Below the pieces are notes generated by a model. That model was given only the letters and a program-made list of their open reading frames with translations. It was not told where the DNA came from and did no database searches. Below are positions 9,582 to 13,585 of a stretch of 13,585 bases of DNA, piece by piece (the first letter of the stretch is position 1; each line of letters starts with the position of its first letter). The stretch spans positions 1 to 13,585 of the forward strand of contig JBGPJM010000133.1 in the NCBI GenBank assembly GCA_041485385.1. The letters run 5' to 3'. The translations under genes were made by a program, and so were the position numbers. Origin of the DNA: JBGPJM01 sp041485385 (GTDB taxonomy: Bacteria > Planctomycetota > Phycisphaerae > Phycisphaerales > UBA1924).

Positions 9582-11207
9582 ATGCCGTCCACCCCGTTCC
9601 ACACCGACGCCCGCCATGCCCACGTCGCCCACGACTCGCCGGCGCACGTGCCCGGGCGGCCAGCGACCCGACGTGGCGGCGGCTTCCTCGATTGCGTCTC
9701 TGAGTCCATTCTCTCCCTCCGCATCCTCCGCATTGAACTCCCTTCTCTGCCCCCTCTGTGCTGCCTCTGTGTTCTCTGTGGACTGTTCTCCACGGGCTGC
9801 GCCTTCCAGGACCACCGCAAGGCCCTCGAACGCATGCACGCCGCCGGCGACTACCCGGCCGCCGCCAGGGACCTCGACGACCCCTCCACCCGCGGCCTCT
9901 ACGGCGACAAGAACCAGCTCCTCTGGAATCTCGACCGCGGCTCGGTCGCCCTGGCCCTCAAGGACGACCAGCAGTGCATCGGCCTCCTCGAGCAGGCCGA
10001 GGAATACGCCGACGCCCACCGCAAGATCACGGCTGGCCAGGAAGCCTCGCGCTGGCTCCTCGACGACACCGCCGTCCCCTACATCGCCGAGCCCTACGAG
10101 GACATCTACATCAACGTCCTCAAGCTCCTGGCCCAGCTTGAGCAGGGCAAGATCGAGGGCGGTGCCACCGTCGAGGCCCGGCGCCTGGCGAACAAGGCCA
10201 ACGAGCTCCGCGACAAGTACCTCGAATACCGCGACGCCATCTCCAAGAAGGGCGGCGAGAGTGGGGGGGGGTTCGACCGCGCCGCGTCGGAGATGCCGCC
10301 CGATCTCGTCTCCATCAACGAGGCCGGCAACTTCCTCGAATCCCCCCTGGGCACCTACCTCACCGCCATCACCTTCATGAAAGCCGGCGATCCGCAGAAC
10401 CAGGGCGTCGCCGGACGCCGCCTGCTCGATTCAATCCGCCTCCAGCACGCCCTGATCGGGCCCGTCCGCGAAGACGACTTCCAGGGACTTGGCGAGCGAG
10501 CCCCGGAATCCGCCAGTGTCCTCATCGTCGCCCTCTCCGGCCGCTGCCCGACCAAGGAAGCCCAGCGCATCGGCCCCATCCCCGCCTTCGACTGGCCCGT
10601 GTACTTCGAGCTCCCCGTCCTCGTCGGCGGCTCCCGCGAGGTCGGCTCGGTGCGGGTGCTCGTCTCGCAGGCCTCCCCGGGCGATGTCAGTGCCGAGCCG
10701 CCGCAGGAAGAGGGCAACGACAATCGCCGCGGCCCGGAAGGCGGCGAGCCCGTCGGGGGGAGCGGAGGGGGCAAGTCGTATCCCTTGGCGCTCGTCGAGG
10801 ACCTCGGCCTTGTCTCGAACGAGAACCACCGGCGCGAGCTCCCCAACATCTACGCCCGCACCCTTCTCCGTTCCTCCCTCAAGGCCGGCGCCTCCTTCGC
10901 CATCACCCAATCCATCCGGCATCAGTCCCACAGCCGCAACCAGCAGGCCGCGGCCATCGGTGCCGTCCTCATCGGCCTCGCGGCCGTCACCGCCACCGAG
11001 CGCGCCGACCTCCGCTGCTGGGTCTTCCTCCCCGGCCAGGCCCACGTCGGCCTGCTGGACCTGCCGCCCGGCAAGCACAGAATCAGGGTGGAGTATTGCT
11101 CACATTCCGGCGGCGTCGTGTACTCGAGCCCCTGGCGCAACGTCAGCGTCCCCGCCGTGTCGCCAGCCACCCACCTCACCACCATCGTCGACCACTACTG
11201 GCGCTAG
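9582..11207 (+). CDS. Predicted lipoprotein, COG3014-like
   Basis: The C-terminal 470 residues resemble the uncharacterised COG3014 family, often found beside LpoB-type genes. A lipobox-like FSTGC puts the lipidated Cys at residue 73 (codon 9798-9800) if ATG 9582 is used. After it comes a helical TPR-like stretch (about 75-240: HRKALERMHAAGDYPAAARDL, then GSVALALKDDQQCIGLLEQAEEYAD), a Gly-rich joint, a second region with conserved-looking FLESPLGTYLTAITFMKAGDPQNQ, and a C-terminal beta-rich end (RIRVEYCSHSGG...IVDHYWR). The start is doubtful: ATG 9582 or ATG 9501 leaves an unusually long n-region, and the hydrophobic core (PPLCCLCVLCGLF) is encoded by the CCTCTGTG repeat. A G9 tract lies at 10263-10271. 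The lpoB-like gene follows 131 bp downstream. A role in envelope or peptidoglycan assembly is inferred from that neighbour; molecular function is unknown. Confidence 0.75.
   Translation: MPSTPFHTDARHAHVAHDSPAHVPGRPATRRGGGFLDCVSESILSLRILRIELPSLPPLCCLCVLCGLFSTGCAFQDHRKALERMHAAGDYPAAARDLDDPSTRGLYGDKNQLLWNLDRGSVALALKDDQQCIGLLEQAEEYADAHRKITAGQEASRWLLDDTAVPYIAEPYEDIYINVLKLLAQLEQGKIEGGATVEARRLANKANELRDKYLEYRDAISKKGGESGGGFDRAASEMPPDLVSINEAGNFLESPLGTYLTAITFMKAGDPQNQGVAGRRLLDSIRLQHALIGPVREDDFQGLGERAPESASVLIVALSGRCPTKEAQRIGPIPAFDWPVYFELPVLVGGSREVGSVRVLVSQASPGDVSAEPPQEEGNDNRRGPEGGEPVGGSGGGKSYPLALVEDLGLVSNENHRRELPNIYARTLLRSSLKAGASFAITQSIRHQSHSRNQQAAAIGAVLIGLAAVTATERADLRCWVFLPGQAHVGLLDLPPGKHRIRVEYCSHSGGVVYSSPWRNVSVPAVSPATHLTTIVDHYWR
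9711..9786 (+). repeat. CCTCTGTG repeat half-element, copy B (inside the lipoprotein gene)
   Basis: CCTCCGCATCCTCCGCATTGAA (about 9717-9738, two CCTCCGCAT-type units) is followed by CTCTGTG units at 9752-9780. No complementary left arm is seen nearby, so this is a half-element in the same orientation as the right arms of A1 and A2. It lies in the reading frame of the lipoprotein and encodes most of its signal-peptide core. Confidence 0.75.
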
Positions 11208-11231
11208 CCATGCTCACTCTTGTCTTCACGC

Positions 11232-11293
11232 ATTCCCCGCCTTTCTCCGTGTCCTCTGTGCGACCTCTGTGACCTCTTTGGACGCATTTGGGA
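11232..11293 (+). repeat. CCTCTGTG repeat half-element, copy C
   Basis: The run reads CTTTCTCCGTGTCCTCTGTG, then CGACCTCTGTGACCTCTTTGG, and ends in the exact 15-mer TGGACGCATTTGGGA (11279-11293) shared with copy A1 (2777-2791). It fills about half of the gap between the COG3014-like and LpoB-like genes. Like copy B it has no left arm and the same orientation, so B and C are direct repeats around the COG3014-like gene. Confidence 0.8.
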
Positions 11294-11338
11294 CGCGCCC
11301 GCGAACACCCACCGCGACCATCCACCCAGGAGCCCGTC

Positions 11339-11947
11339 ATGAATGCCACCCGTTTCGCCGCCATCACCGTCCTCTCCGCCGCTCCGTTCGTCCTCATGGG
11401 CTGCAACGGCGGCAGCCAGACCGTCACCCGCGTCCCCCCCAACGTCGTCACCGACGTCGGCTGGCGCTTCAACGACGACGACGCCCGCATGACCTACCAG
11501 GCCATGGTCGACGATGCCCTCTTCCGCAACTGGATCAACCGCTGGCAGGAGCAGAACAGCGGCAAGAAGCCCGTCGTCATCGTCGGCCCCATCGAGAACA
11601 AGACCGACGACTACATCGACACCGAGAACTTCACCACCGAGTGGGAGCGCGAGCTGCTCAACTCCGACCGCGTCCGGTTCGTCGCCATGAAGGACCAGCG
11701 CGGCGCCGTCCGCGACGAGCGCCAGCAGGGCCAGGAGTGGAACACCCCCGAGACCCGCAAGCAGATGCGCGCCGAACTCGGCTCCGACATCATGCTCATC
11801 GGCCGCATCACCGCCGTGAAGCAGCGCTCCGGCGACGACCGCACCATGGTCGCCGCCTACAAGGTCACCCTGGAGCTGATCAACCTGGAGTCCAACGAGA
11901 AGCTCTGGATCGGCTCCCACGACATCAAGAAGATCGTGCGGCGCTGA
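11339..11947 (+). CDS. LpoB-like penicillin-binding-protein activator lipoprotein
   Basis: The 202-residue lipoprotein resembles the LpoB family (COG3417), whose E. coli member is an outer-membrane lipoprotein that activates the peptidoglycan synthase PBP1b. The signal peptide (1-21) ends in a clean lipobox LMGC with lipidated Cys22. The family pattern follows: an N-terminal DVGWRFNDDDARMTYQAMVDD stretch, a strand PVVIVGPIENKTDDYIDTENF (about 80-100), LLNSDRVRFVA (about 115-125), LGSDIMLIGRITAVK (about 147-161), and a terminal strand pair ending NEKLWIGSHDIKKIVRR. AGGAG (11328-11332) lies 6 nt before ATG 11339, which also positions the signal peptide correctly. The COG3014-like gene lies just upstream, a pairing seen in other bacteria. 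Whether it activates a PBP here is inferred; many planctomycetes have unusual peptidoglycan synthesis gene sets. Confidence 0.87.
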   Translation: MNATRFAAITVLSAAPFVLMGCNGGSQTVTRVPPNVVTDVGWRFNDDDARMTYQAMVDDALFRNWINRWQEQNSGKKPVVIVGPIENKTDDYIDTENFTTEWERELLNSDRVRFVAMKDQRGAVRDERQQGQEWNTPETRKQMRAELGSDIMLIGRITAVKQRSGDDRTMVAAYKVTLELINLESNEKLWIGSHDIKKIVRR

Positions 11948-11983
11948 GCGCGCCGCCGCCATCGCCGTCGACCCCGAGCACGA

Positions 11984-12013
11984 GCACGAGCCGCAATCGG
12001 CCCGTGCTTTTTT
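11984..12013 (+). terminator. Rho-independent terminator after the lpoB-like gene
   Basis: GCACG (11984-11988) and GCCG (11990-11993) pair with CGGC (11998-12001) and CGTGC (12003-12007), with one A-C mismatch and a CAAT loop, followed by six T (12008-12013). It lies 37 bp after the stop codon and separates this unit from the ribosomal-protein operon. Confidence 0.85.
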
Positions 12014-12028
12014 CTCGCGCTTACGCCC

Positions 12029-12057
12029 TTGACATATCCCTTCCAATATGCTAACTT
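12029..12057 (+). promoter_or_regulatory. Strong sigma70-type promoter for rpsL-rpsG
   Basis: A perfect -35 TTGACA (12029-12034), a 17-bp spacer and -10 TAACTT (12052-12057) preceded by TG in the extended -10 position (12049-12050). It lies 15 bp after the terminator of the previous gene, so it is well placed to drive rpsL. Initiation near 12064 would give a leader of about 280 nt that contains the CTAAGRCCGCCAA array. The -10 match is modest; the -35, spacing and position are strong. Confidence 0.65.
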
Positions 12058-12101
12058 CTACCTTCATGCTCTTCTTCGTCGTCACCCCCTTCCGCCCCCT
12101 G

Positions 12102-12222
12102 CCTAAGGCCGCCAACTCGCCCCCTAAGACCGCCAACACCGCCAAGCTAAGACCGCCAACTTGAACCCCTCTGGCGCCAGCGCCAGCCCTAAGGCCGCCA
12201 AGAAACGCCTAAGACCGCCAAC
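12102..12222. repeat. Array of five phased CTAAGRCCGCCAA repeats upstream of rpsL
   Basis: Copies of CCTAAG[A/G]CCGCCAA[C/G] begin at 12102, 12123, about 12146, 12188 and 12208; the third has a changed first base, and an extra half copy ACCGCCAAG lies at 12138-12146. Spacings are 21, 23, 42 and 20 bp, close to multiples of 21, i.e. two helical turns. The dyad CTGGCGCCAG (12171-12180) sits in the gap between copies 3 and 4. The array is in the putative rpsL leader. It could be a protein-binding array or a member of a dispersed short-repeat family; the sequence alone does not decide. Confidence 0.75.
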
Positions 12223-12270
12223 ATCCTGGGAAATCCGGAGAGTCCCGGACCCCCGCGTCGGCGTCCCCGC

Positions 12271-12298
12271 TTGCTTCGTCCGCCCCCACCGCTAGACT
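12271..12298 (+). promoter_or_regulatory. Second candidate promoter, close to rpsL
   Basis: TTGCTT (12271-12276), 16-bp spacer, TAGACT (12293-12298). Initiation near 12305 would leave a leader of about 40 nt and exclude the repeat array. The same -10 hexamer and spacing occur before the ECF sigma gene (8210-8237). Confidence 0.35.
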
Positions 12299-12346
12299 TC
12301 CCGCTCTCCAAAAACGGACCCGAACCACGATCCGCAGCGCACCCCT

Positions 12347-12718
12347 ATGCCGACCATCAATCAGCTCATCCGCAACCCGCGCCGCTCCCCCAAGACCAAG
12401 TCCAAGGTCCGCGACCTTGATGCCTGCCCGCAGAAGCGCGGCGTGTGCCTCATCGTCCGCACCACCACGCCCAAGAAGCCCAACTCGGCCCTCCGCAAGA
12501 TCGCCCGCGTGCGCCTCTCCAACGGCAAGGAAGTCACCGCCTACATCCCCGGCGAGGGACACAACCTCCAGGAACACTCCATCGTCCTCATCCGCGGCGG
12601 GCGCGTCCGCGACCTCCCCGGCGTGCGCTACCACATCATCCGCGGATCGCTCGACTGCCTCGGCGTCGAGAAGCGCAAGCAGGGCCGTTCGAAGTACGGC
12701 GCCAAGAAGGGCAAGTAA
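12347..12718 (+). CDS. rpsL: 30S ribosomal protein S12
   Basis: The 123-residue S12 of the small subunit contributes to decoding-centre accuracy. Family landmarks are present: MPTINQLIR at the N-terminus, CPQKRGVC (27-34), TTTPKKPNSALRK (39-51, with Lys43), GEGHNLQEHS (69-78), the loop GGRVRDLPGVRY (84-95), and the RKQGRSKYGAKK end. At position 88 this protein has Arg (codon CGC) where most bacteria have Lys; Asp89, the target of RimO methylthiolation in E. coli, is kept. No Shine-Dalgarno is visible before ATG 12347, notable for a highly expressed gene. rpsG follows 100 bp downstream as in the str operon. Two candidate promoters and a repeat array precede it. Confidence 0.99.
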   Translation: MPTINQLIRNPRRSPKTKSKVRDLDACPQKRGVCLIVRTTTPKKPNSALRKIARVRLSNGKEVTAYIPGEGHNLQEHSIVLIRGGRVRDLPGVRYHIIRGSLDCLGVEKRKQGRSKYGAKKGK

Positions 12719-12745
12719 GAGTCCCAATCACCACAGGCAAGTAAT

Positions 12746-12796
12746 CGACCCATCCCTGGCGGGAATGGGTCGGTGAACGACGGGGCCGAAAGGCCC
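12746..12796 (+). promoter_or_regulatory. Two-hairpin intercistronic structure between rpsL and rpsG
   Basis: Hairpin 1: CGACCCAT (12746-12753) pairs with ATGGGTCG (12765-12772), and CCC (12754-12756) with GGG (12761-12763) around loop TGGC, with one bulged A. Hairpin 2: GGGCC (12783-12787) pairs with GGCCC (12792-12796), closed by a GAAA tetraloop of the GNRA type. No U-tract follows either, so they are unlikely to be terminators. In E. coli, S7 binds the rpsL-rpsG intercistronic RNA and represses rpsG translation; this structure is in the same place. The homology of the site is inferred. Confidence 0.6.
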
Positions 12797-12818
12797 GCCG
12801 AGCCCCCCAGGAGTCCAC

Positions 12819-13313
12819 ATGGCCGGTCGCATCACCAAGTCCGAGCAGCAGCTCCGCCCCGATCCGCGTTTCAAGGACATGGTCCTCTCCAAGTTCATCA
12901 ACTGCGTCATGAGCGACGGCCAGAAGGCCACCGCCCAGCGCGTGCTCTACGACGCCATGGCCCTCATCCAGGAGCGCCTCGGCAAGGAGACCGACCCCGA
13001 CGCCCCCAAGGAAGCCCTCGACGTCTTCCACCGCGCCATCAGCAACGTCAAGCCCTTCGTCGAGGTCCGCTCCAAGCGTGTCGGCGGCGCCAACTACCAG
13101 GTCCCCATCCCCGTCAGCAGCCGGCGCCAGCAGTCCCTCGCCTTCCGCTGGATCATCGACGCCGCCCGCTCCGAGAAGGGCCGCCCCATGCACCGCAAGC
13201 TCGCCGAAGAGCTCTACTCCGCCGCCCGCGGCGAGGGCAAGGCGATGCAGACCCGCGACCAGACCCACCGCATGGCCGAGGCGAACCGTGCCTTCGCCCA
13301 CTACGCCCGGTAA
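12819..13313 (+). CDS. rpsG: 30S ribosomal protein S7
   Basis: The 164-residue S7 nucleates assembly of the 30S head by binding the 3' major domain of 16S rRNA. The recognisable core includes FINCVMSDGQKATAQRVLYDA (about 26-46), ALDVFHRAISNVKPFVEVRSKRVGGANYQVPIPV (about 65-98, the S7 signature), RWIIDAAR (109-116) and the C-terminal MHRKLAEELYSAARGEG and HRMAEANRAFAHYAR. AGGAG (12809-12813) lies 5 nt before ATG 12819. The 100-bp gap from rpsL holds two hairpins. The usual next gene of the str operon, fusA, is not downstream; a terminator-like hairpin and an unrelated exported protein follow. Confidence 0.98.
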   Translation: MAGRITKSEQQLRPDPRFKDMVLSKFINCVMSDGQKATAQRVLYDAMALIQERLGKETDPDAPKEALDVFHRAISNVKPFVEVRSKRVGGANYQVPIPVSSRRQQSLAFRWIIDAARSEKGRPMHRKLAEELYSAARGEGKAMQTRDQTHRMAEANRAFAHYAR

Positions 13314-13337
13314 GTCCCATCCTTTCTTAAGACTCCC

Positions 13338-13370
13338 AGGAAGCCGCGCCCCGTCTCGGCTTCCTTCGTT
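13338..13370 (+). terminator. Probable terminator after rpsG
   Basis: AGGAAGCCG (13338-13346) pairs perfectly over 9 bp with CGGCTTCCT (13357-13365) around a 10-nt loop, 24 bp after the rpsG stop. The following tract (TCGTT) is only weakly T-rich. It supports the operon ending after rpsG. Confidence 0.6.
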
Positions 13371-13422
13371 CCCGGACCCGGCGAACCCGGCGGGGGCGAT
13401 GTCGTACTGATTGACCAGTCGC

Positions 13423-13585
13423 ATGCGCACAAGAGTTCCACGCCGGGTCGGTCTCGCGCTCGGCGCGTGGGCGATCCTCACCGCCGCGAGCACCGCCGCG
13501 CACCGCCTCGCCTGGAACCCGTCGTTGACCAACGCGGTCGGCGAGCGCGCCGAATGGCTCATCAAGGGAGCCGACAACATCTTCC
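13423..13585 (+). CDS. Exported protein, N-terminal fragment
   Basis: The gene runs off the right edge; 54 codons are visible. The start MRTRVPRR is followed by a hydrophobic core VGLALGAWAILTAASTAA and a likely signal-peptidase site near residue 26, then HRLAWNPSLTNAVGERAEWLIKGADNIF. The visible part is too short to name a family. An in-frame TGA at 13408-13410 limits the start to ATG 13423 or TTG 13411; no Shine-Dalgarno is clear. It lies downstream of a probable terminator, so it is likely a separate unit from rpsG. Confidence 0.65.
   Translation, partial: MRTRVPRRVGLALGAWAILTAASTAAHRLAWNPSLTNAVGERAEWLIKGADNIF

Noticed and set aside
10489..12054. 521-codon open frame on the plus strand overlapping the lipoprotein and lpoB-like genes
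   Set aside because: Its translation is Ser/Pro/Arg low-complexity, the shifted reading of C-rich codons, and crosses two real genes.
12102..12222. Small CRISPR array
   Set aside because: The repeated unit is about 15 bp with gaps of only about 6 bp, the units vary, and no cas gene is near; this does not fit CRISPR repeat and spacer lengths.

Overview
The window is about 13.6 kb of high-GC bacterial chromosome, most likely from a planctomycete close to Phycisphaerae. The evidence is a secreted protein ending in a planctomycete-type dockerin-like tail (CDFNYDG...SQDFFDFL), a planctomycete/verrucomicrobial-type ECF sigma factor divergent from a membrane Ser/Thr kinase with a propeller-like output domain, many genes without a Shine-Dalgarno sequence, and dispersed repeats built from CCTCTGTG / CACAGAGG units. 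The lineage is an inference from these traits; no rRNA is present.

Layout, left to right. (1) 1-885, plus: the end of a TonB-dependent outer-membrane receptor (BtuB-like), then a PduO-type cob(I)alamin adenosyltransferase, together a corrinoid uptake and activation unit. (2) 1113-2609, plus: a six-TM RsbU/SpoIIE-type PP2C phosphatase. (3) 2610-3023: no gene, but two tandem palindromic repeat elements. (4) 3024-4082, plus: argC. (5) 4382-8057, minus: a Ser/Thr kinase, then a secreted kelch-propeller/Ig/dockerin protein. (6) 8264-9004, plus: an ECF sigma factor divergent from the kinase. (7) 9087-9425, minus: a MazG-like pyrophosphohydrolase. (8) 9582-11947, plus: two lipoproteins, a COG3014-like protein and an LpoB-like penicillin-binding-protein activator, i.e. 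envelope or peptidoglycan functions. (9) 11948-12346: terminator, promoter and a ~21-bp-phased short repeat array. (10) 12347-13313, plus: rpsL-rpsG with a structured intercistronic region, followed by a terminator-like hairpin. (11) 13423 to the end: start of an exported protein.

The points most worth following are these. The CCTCTGTG repeat appears to supply the hydrophobic core of a lipoprotein signal peptide at 9745-9800. A 21-bp-phased CTAAGRCCGCCAA array lies between a good promoter and rpsL. S12 carries Arg at position 88, where Lys is usual, a change known to cause streptomycin resistance elsewhere. The rpsL-rpsG gap folds into two hairpins where S7 autoregulation acts in E. coli. No CRISPR array, tRNA, rRNA, transposase or prophage gene was seen. 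I did not find a clear new defence or biosynthetic system; the novelty here is in the repeats and regulatory DNA.
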